From VXNJ01 sp009840625 (GTDB lineage Bacteria > Chloroflexota > UBA11872 > VXNJ01): a stretch of DNA of 64,000 nucleotides. Shown here piece after piece: positions 1 to 8,181 of this stretch (positions are counted from its first letter, which is position 1; the number at the start of each line of letters is the position of its first letter). Both the position numbers and the translations under genes were made by a program. The stretch covers positions 372,001 to 436,000 of the forward strand of contig OZ242304.1 in the NCBI GenBank assembly GCA_965207915.1, written 5' to 3'. The notes under the pieces were generated by a model that was not told the DNA's origin, did not search any database, and worked only from the letters and a program-made list of their open reading frames with translations.

Positions 1-218
1 ACGGTCACGCCGGCGATGTTTTCAGACCTCTCGTTGGCGGCCAGGGCGACCCGTTCGACGCCGAAGCGGCGCGCCTGTTCGAGGAGCAGGTCCAGATTCC
101 GGCCCGCCGCCAGACCGACTACGTCGAATTCGCCGGGGCAGGCCTCTACAACCCCGAGGGCCTGCGTTCCGATGGAGCCGGTGCTGCCCAAAATCGCCAG
201 CCGGGTCGGTCTGCCCAT
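1..218 (-). CDS. dxr: 1-deoxy-D-xylulose 5-phosphate reductoisomerase, N-terminal part (cut by window edge)
   Basis: Only the first 72 or so codons are in the window; the gene runs off the left edge. Translation from the ATG at 218 begins MGRPTRLAILGSTGSIG, the NADPH-binding Rossmann start typical of DXP reductoisomerase, followed by a second strand ending in GLAAGRNLDLL, also typical. The enzyme converts DXP to MEP, the committed step of the non-mevalonate isoprenoid pathway, in the cytoplasm. The ATG shares one base with the cdsA stop (TGATG), so the two are probably translationally coupled. Position after cdsA matches the common bacterial order uppS-cdsA-dxr. The catalytic domain cannot be checked. 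Confidence 0.93.
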   Translation of the reverse strand, partial: MGRPTRLAILGSTGSIGTQALGVVEACPGEFDVVGLAAGRNLDLLLEQARRFGVERVALAANERSENIAGVT

Positions 219-991
219 CAGATCAGTCCCACCAACAGCAGCAGGGCCAGGCCGGCCGGAAGGGCGGTCGTGAAGCTGTCGATTCGATCCAGGACCCCTC
301 CGTGGCCTGGGATCAGGCGCGAGGAGTCCTTGGCGCCAACGGCGCGTTTTACCGCACTTTCCAGCAGGTCGCCGGCCTGGCCGGCCAGGCCGACCGCACC
401 CGCCAGCAGCGCCAGCCATGGAGCTGGCACGTCAAGCCAGATCGAAAACAGCGCCCCGGCCGCCAGAGCCCCGGCCGTCCCCCCGGCCAGCCCTTCCCAG
501 GTCTTGCCCGGCGAAACCGCGGGCGCCAACCGGTGGCGGCCGATCGCGCGGCCGACGGCAAAGGCAAACGAGTCGAATGAAAACACGCTCGCCGCCAGAA
601 AAAGCAGGAGCAGCGAACCGTCGTCGGCGTCGGCGATCATCAGCCCGCAAAGCATCGCCGGCGCCAGGTAGAGGACCGACCCGCCCGCGGCCGAAAAACC
701 TCGGAGGGCGTCCGTTGACATGGATCGCACCAGTTCCAGCGCAAACCCGAACAAGGCGATCGCGCTGCCGCCCAATATCAGGCCGGTCCGGTACCCGGGA
801 GTCGCGTCGTCAACGACCGCCAGTCCAAGCAGCAACAGGGGCAGCGCCGGCCAGGCTCGCCGCCACCAAGGCGATCCGGCATGGACGAGACCGACGAATT
901 CTCCGGCCGCAACCGCGAAGAGGCAAATCGCCAGGCCGAACGTCCACCAGCCGCCCAGCCAGACCAGGGCGACCGTCAGCGGACCCAGCAC
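218..991 (-). CDS. cdsA: Phosphatidate cytidylyltransferase
   Basis: Makes CDP-diacylglycerol from phosphatidate and CTP, the branch point of phospholipid synthesis, in the inner membrane. The protein is almost entirely hydrophobic helices, and near its C-terminus carries the CDP-alcohol signature region (SPGKTWEGLAGG, then KRAVGAKDSSRLIPGHGGVLDRIDS in two pieces). The start is unresolved. The frame is open to an ATG at 1180, but that would overlap uppS by 154 nt. The first standard start after the uppS stop is the GTG at 991, used here. Family-like sequence (WRIASAA) extends about 9 codons further upstream to around 1018, where only a CTG is available. Product call is firm; the 5' end is not. 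Confidence 0.9.
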   Translation of the reverse strand: MLGPLTVALVWLGGWWTFGLAICLFAVAAGEFVGLVHAGSPWWRRAWPALPLLLLGLAVVDDATPGYRTGLILGGSAIALFGFALELVRSMSTDALRGFSAAGGSVLYLAPAMLCGLMIADADDGSLLLLFLAASVFSFDSFAFAVGRAIGRHRLAPAVSPGKTWEGLAGGTAGALAAGALFSIWLDVPAPWLALLAGAVGLAGQAGDLLESAVKRAVGAKDSSRLIPGHGGVLDRIDSFTTALPAGLALLLLVGLI

Positions 992-1026
992 CGCCGCGCT
1001 GGCAATCCGCCAGACCAGTCCCTGCC

Positions 1027-1770
1027 TTACCGGCCCGAAACCCGTGGCGAATCGGTAGGCGCGTGTCCGAAGCGGCGCTGCCGGAGACGGAACTCGTCCA
1101 GCGCCTTGTCGAGTAGCTCGGGGCCAAAGTCCGGCCACAGCGTCGGTGTCCACCAATACTCGGCATAGGCGCTTTGCCACAGCAGGAAGTTGCTCAGCCG
1201 CAGTTCTCCGCCGGTCCGGATGACCAGATCCGGGTCCGGTTGACCGGCGGTGTAGAGGTAGTCGGCCAGGCGTTCCTCGGTGACCGCCTCGAGGTTCGGT
1301 TCGGCGCGCATCAGCTTGCGCACCGCGCGCACGATCTCGCTGCGGCCGCCGTAGTTGAAGGCGATGTTCAGCGTAAAGCGGTCAAAGTTCGCGGTGGCCA
1401 TCTGCAGCTGCTTGATGGTCAGCCGCAGGGCCGGCGGCAGGCGGTCCAGGGAACCCAGCACGCAAACCCGGATCCGGTTCCTGAATATCCGCCGCCGCTC
1501 CGCCCGCAGTCGCTCGTCCATGAGCAGGAGCAGGAAGTCGATCTCGTCGGTGGGCCGGCTCCAGTTCTCGGTCGATAGCGCATAAACGGTCAGGTGCTTG
1601 ATGTCGCGGTCGAGGCAAGCCTCGATGATTTCGCTCAGGCGCAGGCTGCCGGCGCGATGCCCCTCCGAACGCGAAAGCCCGCGTTCGGCCGCCCAGCGCC
1701 CGTTGCCGTCCATGATGATTGCCACATGCTCGGGGAGCCGTGCGACGGGAGAAGATGGTTCCGGCGCCAT
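1027..1770 (-). CDS. uppS: Isoprenyl transferase (undecaprenyl diphosphate synthase family)
   Basis: Cis-prenyltransferase that condenses isopentenyl diphosphate onto farnesyl diphosphate to give the lipid carrier for peptidoglycan and other surface glycans. The 247-residue length is normal. Visible family motifs are HVAIIMDGNGRWA near residue 15 (catalytic Asp and the Gly-Asn-Gly-Arg phosphate-binding loop), YALSTENWSRP in the middle, FNYGGRSEIV, and the C-terminal PDLVIRTGGELRLSNFLLWQ and YAEYWWTPTLWPDF signatures. It starts 2 nt after the frr stop and is followed by cdsA, as in many bacteria. Chain length of the product cannot be read from sequence, so a shorter or longer polyprenyl product is possible. 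Confidence 0.96.
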   Translation of the reverse strand: MAPEPSSPVARLPEHVAIIMDGNGRWAAERGLSRSEGHRAGSLRLSEIIEACLDRDIKHLTVYALSTENWSRPTDEIDFLLLLMDERLRAERRRIFRNRIRVCVLGSLDRLPPALRLTIKQLQMATANFDRFTLNIAFNYGGRSEIVRAVRKLMRAEPNLEAVTEERLADYLYTAGQPDPDLVIRTGGELRLSNFLLWQSAYAEYWWTPTLWPDFGPELLDKALDEFRLRQRRFGHAPTDSPRVSGR

Positions 1771-1772
1771 TC

Positions 1773-2330
1773 TTAAATCTCGAGGACCTCGGCCTCTTTG
1801 CTGCGACCCAGATCGTCGATTCGGTCTATCTTGGTCCTGGTCACGCGGTCGAGTTGCTCCAATCCGCGATGCGCCTCATCTTCCGAGCACATCTTTTCCT
1901 TCGCAGCTGTGCGAATGTCATCGGCGATGTGGCGGCGGATGTTGCGCACCGCCACCCGCCCGTCTTCAACCTTGCGGTGGACGAGCCGAACGAGTTCCTG
2001 CCGGCGTTCGGCCGACAGCGGCGGGAACGGCAGCCGAATCACGTTGCCGTCGGTCGACGGGTTGATTCCGATGTCGGACGTCTCGACAGCCTTTATGACG
2101 GCTTCGACCAGGCTGCGGTCCCAGGGCTGGATTACCAGCAGTCGGGCTTCCGGCGCGGCGATCGTGGCCAGCGACTTCAGATCGGTAGGCGCCCCGTACG
2201 CGTCGATCAGCAAGCCTTCCACCAGGGTGGACGATGCGCGTCCGGTGCGGATGTGATCCAGCTCCCGGCCGAGCGCCTCTACCGACCGGTCCATGCGCAC
2301 GTCGGCGTCACCAAGAAATTCATCTACCAT
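1773..2330 (-). CDS. frr: Ribosome recycling factor
   Basis: Splits post-termination ribosomes together with EF-G. The 185-residue length is exactly the family norm. The N-terminal helix (FLGDADVRMDRSVEALGREL) and the HIRTGRAS segment at about residues 27-34 are diagnostic, as is the RLPFPPLSAERRQELV block in the second half and the C-terminal helical RVTRTKIDRIDDL. Its ATG overlaps the pyrH stop by one base (TGATG), consistent with coupled translation in the rpsB-tsf-pyrH-frr-uppS operon. Works with the fusA product encoded at 44.5 kb. Confidence 0.97.
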   Translation of the reverse strand: MVDEFLGDADVRMDRSVEALGRELDHIRTGRASSTLVEGLLIDAYGAPTDLKSLATIAAPEARLLVIQPWDRSLVEAVIKAVETSDIGINPSTDGNVIRLPFPPLSAERRQELVRLVHRKVEDGRVAVRNIRRHIADDIRTAAKEKMCSEDEAHRGLEQLDRVTRTKIDRIDDLGRSKEAEVLEI

Positions 2331-3064
2331 CAGCCCGGCTCCACCCTCGTTCCAATACTTTCCCCGCGCAGAACACCCACCAGATTCTTGGCTTTCTCAT
2401 CCAGCTCGAAAACAACTATGGGCATGTTGTTCTGCATGCAGAGCGAGAACGCGGTCGCGTCCATCACCTGCAGGCGGCGGTTCAACGCCTCAATGTAAGT
2501 TATCTTCGGAAAATGAACCGCGTCCGGGTGTTTTTCCGGATCCCGGTCGAATACGCCGTTCACGCGGGTGGCCTTCAGCAGGATGTCGGCATCCATCTCG
2601 CTGGCCCGCAGCGCCCCGGCGGTGTCGGTCGTAAAGTACGGATTGCCGGTGCCGGCGCCAAAGATCACGATGCGGCCGCGCTCCAGGTGACGTACCGCCC
2701 GGCGCCGGATATATGGTTCGGCCACCTCGCGCATCTCGATCGCCGTCATGACCCGGGTTTCGACCCCCAGCGCTTCGATTGCCTGCTGCAATGCGAGCGC
2801 GTTTATCGCCGTGCCGAGCATGCCCATGTAATCGGCGGTCGAGCGGTGCATTCCCCGCGCCTGAGCCGATTCTCCGCGCCAAATGTTGCCGGCCCCAACG
2901 ACCACTCCCACCTCGACTCCGACGTTGCGGGCCGCTACGACCTGGCGAGCCAGGGCCGCCACCCGCTCGGGGTCGACTCCAAAGCCTGATTCATCAGCCA
3001 GCGCGGTCCCGCTGAGCTTTAACATCGCCCGCCTGTAGACCGGCGGGTCGGCCACAGGTTGCAT
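2330..3064 (-). CDS. pyrH: UMP kinase
   Basis: Phosphorylates UMP to UDP with ATP, a hexameric amino-acid-kinase-fold enzyme of pyrimidine synthesis. The 244-residue protein begins the fold with YRRAMLKLSGTAL (phosphate-binding Lys and Gly), followed by VGVVVGAGNIWRG and the family block with AQARGMHRSTADYMGMLGT, then GRIVIFGAGTGNPYFTTDTA and DADILLKATRVNGVF. These match UMP kinase rather than the related aspartokinase or glutamate kinase (proB, which has the same fold at 8.2-9.3 kb). It lies 30 nt after tsf and shares a base with frr. Confidence 0.96.
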   Translation of the reverse strand: MQPVADPPVYRRAMLKLSGTALADESGFGVDPERVAALARQVVAARNVGVEVGVVVGAGNIWRGESAQARGMHRSTADYMGMLGTAINALALQQAIEALGVETRVMTAIEMREVAEPYIRRRAVRHLERGRIVIFGAGTGNPYFTTDTAGALRASEMDADILLKATRVNGVFDRDPEKHPDAVHFPKITYIEALNRRLQVMDATAFSLCMQNNMPIVVFELDEKAKNLVGVLRGESIGTRVEPG

Positions 3065-3094
3065 CAGGGGAGCTGGGCCGGGGGAAGGTGGGGC

Positions 3095-3574
3095 TTAGAT
3101 CTCAAACCGTGCGAAATCGGAGACCCGTATGTTCTCTCCGGTCCGGGCGATCGATTCCTGAATCAATTCGCCCACCGTCCGCGAGGGATCGCGCACGTAG
3201 CTCTGTTCCAGAAGAGCGTCGCCGTCGCCCTCGTCCTCGGCGCCGACCCGACCGGGGTCTAGTGCGGCGATGTGCATCGCCAGCTCCTTGGCCAAGGTCT
3301 GGAACTCTTCGGTGCGGGCCACGAAATCGGTTTCGCAGGTCAGCTTTACCATCGCCCCCAGCGGACGGTTGGGATGAATGTAGGCGTGCACCAGTCCTTC
3401 GGCGGTTTCGCGTCCCGAACGCTCTGCCGCCCGGGCCAGGCCAGCGGCTCGCAGGATCTTGCGCGCCGCTTCGGGATCGCCCTCCGACTCTTCGAGGGCC
3501 CGGCGGCAGTCCATCACTCCGGCGCCGGTCTCGGCCCGGAGCGACTTTATTGCCGCGATGTCTGTCTTGATCAT
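3095..3574 (-). CDS. tsf: Translation elongation factor Ts, short form
   Basis: Nucleotide exchange factor for EF-Tu. The N-terminal UBA-like domain (IAAIKSLRAETGAGVMDCRRAL, split here as family start plus TGAGVMDC) and the core motif KLTCETDFVARTEEF at about residues 75-90 are both present. At about 159 residues it lacks the large dimerisation and coiled-coil module of the E. coli protein, as in Thermus and other short EF-Ts proteins. A TTG further upstream at 3592 is in frame, but the ATG at 3574 has a GGAG ribosome-binding site about 10 nt upstream and begins where the family begins, so it is preferred. Located 34 nt downstream of rpsB. Confidence 0.95.
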   Translation of the reverse strand: MIKTDIAAIKSLRAETGAGVMDCRRALEESEGDPEAARKILRAAGLARAAERSGRETAEGLVHAYIHPNRPLGAMVKLTCETDFVARTEEFQTLAKELAMHIAALDPGRVGAEDEGDGDALLEQSYVRDPSRTVGELIQESIARTGENIRVSDFARFEI

Positions 3575-3608
3575 GTCCGGTATCTCCGTCAATTGGCAGG
3601 GTTAGGGA

Positions 3609-4592
3609 TCAGTTACTGGAGTCCGAGCTTCCGGCAGCGGTCGGGGATTGCCGCCGCGGACGACCGGCGCCGCGGCTGCGGCCACCGGAACGTCGGCCGC
3701 CGGATCCGCGCCGGGAAGTCGCACGCTCGCGGGCGGGCTTTTCCTCGCCGTCGCCGTCACCGCTCCGGTCGGAGGTCTCCTGCTCGAGCTTGGCGGTTGC
3801 CGCCTTCTGCAGCAGCGCCTGCTTCTTGCGGGCAAGGTCGCGGCGGATCTGTTCCTGGCGCTCGCGTTCCTGACGCTCGCGCTGTTCGCGCTCCACCCTG
3901 GCGCTTTCGTAAGCCTCCCAGGCCGGTTGGATTCCGCTGCCCAAGGCGCCCAGGACCAGTCCGACCGACCGCAGCGAGTCGTCATTGCCGGGGATCGGCA
4001 GGTCGACGGTGTCGGGATCGCAGTTGGAATCCACCAGCGCTACGACCGGGATGCCCAGCGCACGCGCTTCGCGGACCGCGTTGGCTTCGCGGTTGGGATC
4101 GATTACCACCAGCGCCTGCGGCAACTCGGTGAGATGGGCGATCCCGCCCATCTTCCGCTCCAGCCGCTCCAATTCGATTTCACGGCGGCGTCGTTCGCGC
4201 TTGGGTAGTGCGTCGAATGCGCCGTCGGCGGCCCGGATCCGCAGCTCGCGCAGGGTCTGCAGGCGGTGCTTGATCGTCTCGAAATTGGTCAGGGTCCCGC
4301 CCAGCCAGCGTTCGATCACGTAAAACTGGCCGGTGGAGTTGGCGATGTCCCTGGTGGCATCCCGGGCCTGGCGCTTGGTGCCTACGAATATCACCCGGCC
4401 GCCGCGCGATACGAGCGCGGAAAGGTAGGCGTGGGCAGCGTCGATCGCTTGGACCGTCTCGCGCAGATCGAAGATGTGAATCTCGTTGCGAGCGCCGTAG
4501 ATGAAACGCGCCATCCGCGGATTCCAGCGCCTGGTCTTGTGGCCAAAGTGAACGCCGTTGGCCAGCAGCTCTTCCATTGCAACTACGGGCAT
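3609..4592 (-). CDS. rpsB: Ribosomal protein S2 with long C-terminal basic tail
   Basis: Small-subunit protein S2. Residues 1-230 carry the full family: LLANGVHFGHKTRRWNPRM, FIYGARNEIHIFDLRETV, VIFVGTKRQA, WLGGTLTNFETI, LPQALVVIDPNREANAVREA and GIPVVALVDSNCDPD. From about residue 233 the protein continues for roughly 95 residues that normal S2 lacks. This begins with a Glu/Arg/Gln-rich stretch likely to be a charged helix, then a Gly/Ser/Arg-rich disordered tail with repeated GGR/RGR steps. Total 327 residues against about 250 usually. First gene of the rpsB-tsf-pyrH-frr-uppS-cdsA-dxr run, preceded by a 190-nt leader with a strong hairpin. Confidence 0.96.
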   Translation of the reverse strand: MPVVAMEELLANGVHFGHKTRRWNPRMARFIYGARNEIHIFDLRETVQAIDAAHAYLSALVSRGGRVIFVGTKRQARDATRDIANSTGQFYVIERWLGGTLTNFETIKHRLQTLRELRIRAADGAFDALPKRERRRREIELERLERKMGGIAHLTELPQALVVIDPNREANAVREARALGIPVVALVDSNCDPDTVDLPIPGNDDSLRSVGLVLGALGSGIQPAWEAYESARVEREQRERQERERQEQIRRDLARKKQALLQKAATAKLEQETSDRSGDGDGEEKPARERATSRRGSGGRRSGGRSRGAGRPRRQSPTAAGSSDSSN

Positions 4593-4700
4593 GGAAACAG
4601 TCCTTTTGGTCTTCCGCAGCCCTCAACCCACTGACAGGACCGTCGACTTGCGGCGGCAGGACTGCAGTGGTCCGGCGGCGTGATTGATAGTGCGGCGTCC

Positions 4701-4726
4701 CCGATTCCGGCGATTGCCGGCATCGG
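4701..4726 (-). promoter_or_regulatory. Hairpin in the rpsB leader
   Basis: Inverted repeat: arms CCGAT/ATCGG and CCGGC/GCCGG separated by one mismatch, closing a four-base loop (4712-4715). It lies in the 189-nt gap between tRNA-Pro and rpsB. In the rpsB transcript it would sit about 110 nt upstream of the start codon. No U-run follows, so it does not look like an intrinsic terminator. A second shorter repeat, GGAC...GTCC, lies closer to rpsB at about 4661-4675. Autoregulatory S2 leaders are known in several phyla; whether this belongs to one is inference. Confidence 0.4.
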
Positions 4727-4781
4727 ATCGGCCGCTTGATTTTATTTGGCCGAACCCGGCGGCGGTTGCGGCGAGAAAAGG

Positions 4782-4856
4782 TCGGGGAGGGGGGATTTGA
4801 ACCCCCGGCCTCGTGCTCCCAAAGCACGCGCGCTAACCGGACTGCGCCACTCCCCG
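4782..4856 (-). tRNA. tRNA-Pro (anticodon TGG)
   Basis: The minus strand reads as a full cloverleaf: acceptor CGGGGAG paired with CTCCCCG (7 bp), a D-arm with GCGCAGTCCGGTTAGCGC, anticodon stem CGTGC/GCACG enclosing loop TTTGGGA with anticodon TGG, and T-arm GGGGG-TTCAAAT-CCCCC. Discriminator base A at 4782. CCA is not encoded in full. The 5' CGGGG start is characteristic of bacterial tRNA-Pro. It lies between vanW and rpsB on the same strand, 45 nt from the end of vanW and 189 nt upstream of rpsB. Confidence 0.96.
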
Positions 4857-4901
4857 CCGGCGGCGGTGCCCGAGTCTATGGCCGCCGGGCCCGCGCCCCG
4901 A

Positions 4902-6893
4902 TCACCCCAGGTCCCGGGCGGGCGCGGCGATCAGGTCCGCCAACGCTGCTTCCAGTTCCTGGATTTGGGCCAGCAGATGCGGTTCCAGATCGGCTACCGG
5001 CCAGGGCGCCGGTTCGGGTTCCGATTCGGGGTCGGTGACCGGCGGCGGCTCTTCGGCGATTGGTCGCTGGAATCGGTGCAGGAGTTGGCCGTCGCTTTCC
5101 TCGCCGACCCGTTTGAGCCAGTTGATGTATTCCTCGGGATGAATGCTGCGGGCCACGTCGGTGGCGATCATGTACCGGTTCGGCCAGGCAACGAAAGAGG
5201 AGTGGAATGCCGCCTGCCGGGCCTCCTCCTCGCTGCGTTGCACCCGTCGCTCGATCGATGCGTACGCGCCGCGGGCGCCGTGTTCCGTCTGATCTATCGT
5301 GCCCGCCGGCAGTTCCGGATTGATTACCCATTCGTCTTCCGGTTGGTCGACCCAGGCCGAAACCCGCGCATCGGCCATTTCGACCTGCCGGCCGTCCGGC
5401 GTACCCCAGATGTCGAATGCCAGGGTCTGGCGGCGGCGGTCGAAGCGACGCGTTATCAGCAGCGCGCCCGGCGTGTCGTTGACGAACCGCATGTCCAGCG
5501 AGGGTTGCCAGATCGAGGCGTCGAATCCGATCGGCCAGCCGCCCAGTTCGTAGTAGTAGACCCGGTAGAGGTGCTTGTGCCGTTCCAGGACGGGCAGGCC
5601 GGCCCAAAACGCGGCCCGGAACAGGGTCGTGGAGACCTGACAGATTCCGCCACCGATGGCGAACTCGGTCGCGTCGGCCAGGATCACCAGGCCGTCGACG
5701 AACCCGCGGTCGTACTCGATCGGCCCCAACGCCTCGTTGAACGACAGCGTTTCGCCCGGCAGAACCAGCGTGCCGTCGATGTGCTCGGAACCCACATCGA
5801 TGTTGTGAATCCGGTAATCGGCCGATCCCAGGAAGGTGCTGTCGCCCTCGGCCAGCTTGGCCACTATTCCCAGCTGTTCGGCCATCGGATTGGTCCAGGT
5901 CAGCCGGTCGTAGAGCACCGGTGCCTCGACTTGGCGGCTCTCCGACGTCAGCTCGGACGCCATGCGCCCGACCAGCCCCTGGCTGTCCAGCCGGCGACCC
6001 TGGATCGGCAGCTCGAAGCGGGACACCTTGGCGGTCTCGGGGTCGAATTCAATGTCGCCCGGGGTTCCGGGTCGCGATATGAACGAATCGATCTGGCTCA
6101 GGGTGGGCAGCGCATTCGGATCGAAGCCCACCCGCAGCGCCCCGGCATCGGCGGTCGCAATCAGCGCGCCGATCAGTTCGAGCTGGCCAATCTGCCAGCC
6201 CCCGGCGCCCTCGGGGAAATTGATGTTGGCCGGAGCGGACACCAGCTCGCGCGCCCGTCCCAAGGCGGCATCGGCGGCGGAGTCGCTGATCGCCGGCTCC
6301 ACCGCAATTGCTGTCAGCGGGATCTGCTGCTGTTCCAACCTCCCCTCCGCCAGACCCTGGCGCAGGGTCGCAAGCGCCGGGCGGATATCGAATCCGCTGC
6401 CGCTGCGCGCGTGATGAACGCGCGGTTGGCCGCCGCGGAAATCGATCTTCGCATCGACCGGCGGCACCAGCACCGTCCGCCCGAGGCCGTCGATCCACCT
6501 GCGAAGCTTGGATTCTTCGAGATCGAAGGTCACGGGATGCGAACCGCCGCGGCCGGGATCTCGCACCGCCTCCATGAAGATTTCGCGATAGTTGGCCCGC
6601 AACCCCACGTCGGCCGCGGTCGGCGTCCAATCGCCCTGGCTGGCGCTGAACCTTATTGGCGCCGCCAGCCATCCGGCCACCGCGCGTTCAAGCTTGGCGC
6701 GGGCCGGGCCCGGAGACATCCCGCCCAGCTTGACGCCGCCGATCTCCAGGTCGGACGGCAGCGGATTGCGATTCAGCCACGACGCCGCTCCGACGCCGGC
6801 GGCGATGCCGACCCCGCCGGCGACTGCGCCGGCGATCACCCGGCGGCGCGCCAGCCGGCCGGCCGGGTTATCGCGGCCGAACCTGGCCCTCAC
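4902..6893 (-). CDS. VanW-family protein with peptidoglycan-binding-like domains, membrane anchored
   Basis: 663 residues. The N-terminus has a basic stretch (RLARRRV) then an Ala/Gly-rich hydrophobic segment at about residues 17-40, read as a membrane anchor or uncleaved signal. Two tandem repeats of the PG_binding_4 type follow, each with a variant of the VKLGGMSPGPARAKLE start. The VanW domain occupies about residues 375-510: LVLPGETLSFNEALGP, IGGGICQVSTTLFRAAFWAGL and RHKHLYRVYYY are its hallmarks. The C-terminal 60 residues are acidic and proline-rich. The role of VanW proteins is poorly known; an envelope or cell-wall function is inferred. It does not indicate vancomycin resistance, since no vanHAX partners are present. 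The start overlaps proA by 26 nt; later starts are possible. Confidence 0.88.
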   Translation of the reverse strand: MRARFGRDNPAGRLARRRVIAGAVAGGVGIAAGVGAASWLNRNPLPSDLEIGGVKLGGMSPGPARAKLERAVAGWLAAPIRFSASQGDWTPTAADVGLRANYREIFMEAVRDPGRGGSHPVTFDLEESKLRRWIDGLGRTVLVPPVDAKIDFRGGQPRVHHARSGSGFDIRPALATLRQGLAEGRLEQQQIPLTAIAVEPAISDSAADAALGRARELVSAPANINFPEGAGGWQIGQLELIGALIATADAGALRVGFDPNALPTLSQIDSFISRPGTPGDIEFDPETAKVSRFELPIQGRRLDSQGLVGRMASELTSESRQVEAPVLYDRLTWTNPMAEQLGIVAKLAEGDSTFLGSADYRIHNIDVGSEHIDGTLVLPGETLSFNEALGPIEYDRGFVDGLVILADATEFAIGGGICQVSTTLFRAAFWAGLPVLERHKHLYRVYYYELGGWPIGFDASIWQPSLDMRFVNDTPGALLITRRFDRRRQTLAFDIWGTPDGRQVEMADARVSAWVDQPEDEWVINPELPAGTIDQTEHGARGAYASIERRVQRSEEEARQAAFHSSFVAWPNRYMIATDVARSIHPEEYINWLKRVGEESDGQLLHRFQRPIAEEPPPVTDPESEPEPAPWPVADLEPHLLAQIQELEAALADLIAAPARDLG

Positions 6894-8181
6894 CGGTTAC
6901 AACCCACTTGTAAGAAGTCAGTTCCTCGAGGCCCATCGGACCCCGGGCGTGCAGCTTCTGGGTGGAGATTCCGACCTCGGCGCCCAACCCGAATTCGCCG
7001 CCGTCGGTGAACTGGGTTGAGGCATTCCAGTAGACGGCGGCGGCGTCGATTTCGCGCAGGAATCTCCGTCCGACCCCGTCGTCTTCGGTGACGATCGCCT
7101 CGGAATGCCCGCTCCCGTGCGTGCGGATGTGCTCGATCGCGGCATCGGGTCCGGCAACCACCGCGACCGACATCTGCAATGAAAGCCATTCGGTGTCCAG
7201 GTCGCCGGGTCCGAGCGGCTCGACCCCATCCATCGCCTCGAGCAGCGAGCGGGCTCGGGGGTCGGCGTGCAGGGTCACCCCGTTTTCCGTGAGGTTCGCC
7301 CCCACCGCCGGCAGGAAATCGGGTGCCACAGCGGCGTCGACCAGCAGCGTGTCCAGCGCGTTGCAGATTGAAGGGCGACGCGTCTTGGCATTGACCACGA
7401 TGCGGTGGGCCTTTTCCAGATCGGCATCGCTGTGCACATAGGTGTGGCAAACTCCGAAGCCAGTTTCCAGAACCGGCACGACCGCGGTGCTGGCGACGAA
7501 TTCGACCAGGCCGGCCCCGCCGCGGGGGATGACCACGTCAAAATGCGACCGCATCCGGAGCATGTCCCCGACGATCGCCCGATCGGTGTTCTTAACCAGA
7601 CCCACCCACCCGTCGGGCAGCCCGCAGCGCCTGCCGGCGTCACCGAGCGCTGCAACCAAGGCGGTATTGCTGGCGATGGCCTCGGAACCACCGCGCAGTA
7701 CGGTGGCGTTGCCGGACTTGAGGCAGATCGCGGCGACGTCGACGGCAACGTTGGGTCGACTTTCAAATATGACTCCGCAAACTCCCAGCGGGACCCGCAC
7801 ACGGGATATCTGCAATCCGTTGGGCCGGCTTCGGCGGTCGATCTCCGATCCGATCGGGTCCGGCAGCGCGATCAACTCGCGCACCGCGGCGGAGATCCCG
7901 GCTATGCGGTCGTCGTCCAGGCGCAGCCGGTCCTGCATCGAAGCCGACATGCCGGCGGCGGCAGCGGCGGCCATGTCTATTTGGTTGGCGGCCAGGATGG
8001 AATCGCCGTGTTCGACCAGGGCTTCGGCGATCGCCTCCAGTGCGGCGTTCTTCTGGTCGCTGCTGAGCGCGGCCAGGGCCGGCGCGGCGCGGCGCGCGGA
8101 TTCGGCGCTGGCCACGAGTCCGGGGTCGAATTGGCGGCCGTCGGGCGCGACCCCGGCGGTAGGGGCTGCGGTGTTCGTCAT
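6868..8181 (-). CDS. proA: Glutamate-5-semialdehyde dehydrogenase (gamma-glutamyl phosphate reductase)
   Basis: Second enzyme of proline synthesis; reduces gamma-glutamyl phosphate to glutamate semialdehyde with NADPH. 437 residues, normal length. Visible family sequence includes RVPLGVCGVIFESRPNVAVD (about 130-150), LKSGNATVLRGGSEA, VIPRGGAGLVEFV, the ETGFGVCHTYV segment holding the catalytic Cys, VVNAKTRRPSICNALDTLLVD, and near the C-terminus DAAAVYWNASTQFTDGGEFGLGAE. Its start overlaps the proB stop by 4 nt, so proB-proA is translated as a coupled pair and the unstable acyl-phosphate intermediate can be channelled. Confidence 0.97.
   Translation of the reverse strand: MTNTAAPTAGVAPDGRQFDPGLVASAESARRAAPALAALSSDQKNAALEAIAEALVEHGDSILAANQIDMAAAAAAGMSASMQDRLRLDDDRIAGISAAVRELIALPDPIGSEIDRRSRPNGLQISRVRVPLGVCGVIFESRPNVAVDVAAICLKSGNATVLRGGSEAIASNTALVAALGDAGRRCGLPDGWVGLVKNTDRAIVGDMLRMRSHFDVVIPRGGAGLVEFVASTAVVPVLETGFGVCHTYVHSDADLEKAHRIVVNAKTRRPSICNALDTLLVDAAVAPDFLPAVGANLTENGVTLHADPRARSLLEAMDGVEPLGPGDLDTEWLSLQMSVAVVAGPDAAIEHIRTHGSGHSEAIVTEDDGVGRRFLREIDAAAVYWNASTQFTDGGEFGLGAEVGISTQKLHARGPMGLEELTSYKWVVTGEGQVRPR

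Noticed and set aside
4902..6893. Vancomycin resistance gene
   Set aside because: VanW-family proteins are widespread envelope proteins; no vanH, ligase, vanX or sensor/regulator genes are nearby.
4746..7010. Very long open frame (754 codons) on the plus strand
   Set aside because: It is antisense to the well-supported vanW gene in GC-rich DNA, has low-complexity Arg/Gly/Gln-rich sequence and crosses the tRNA-Pro gene.
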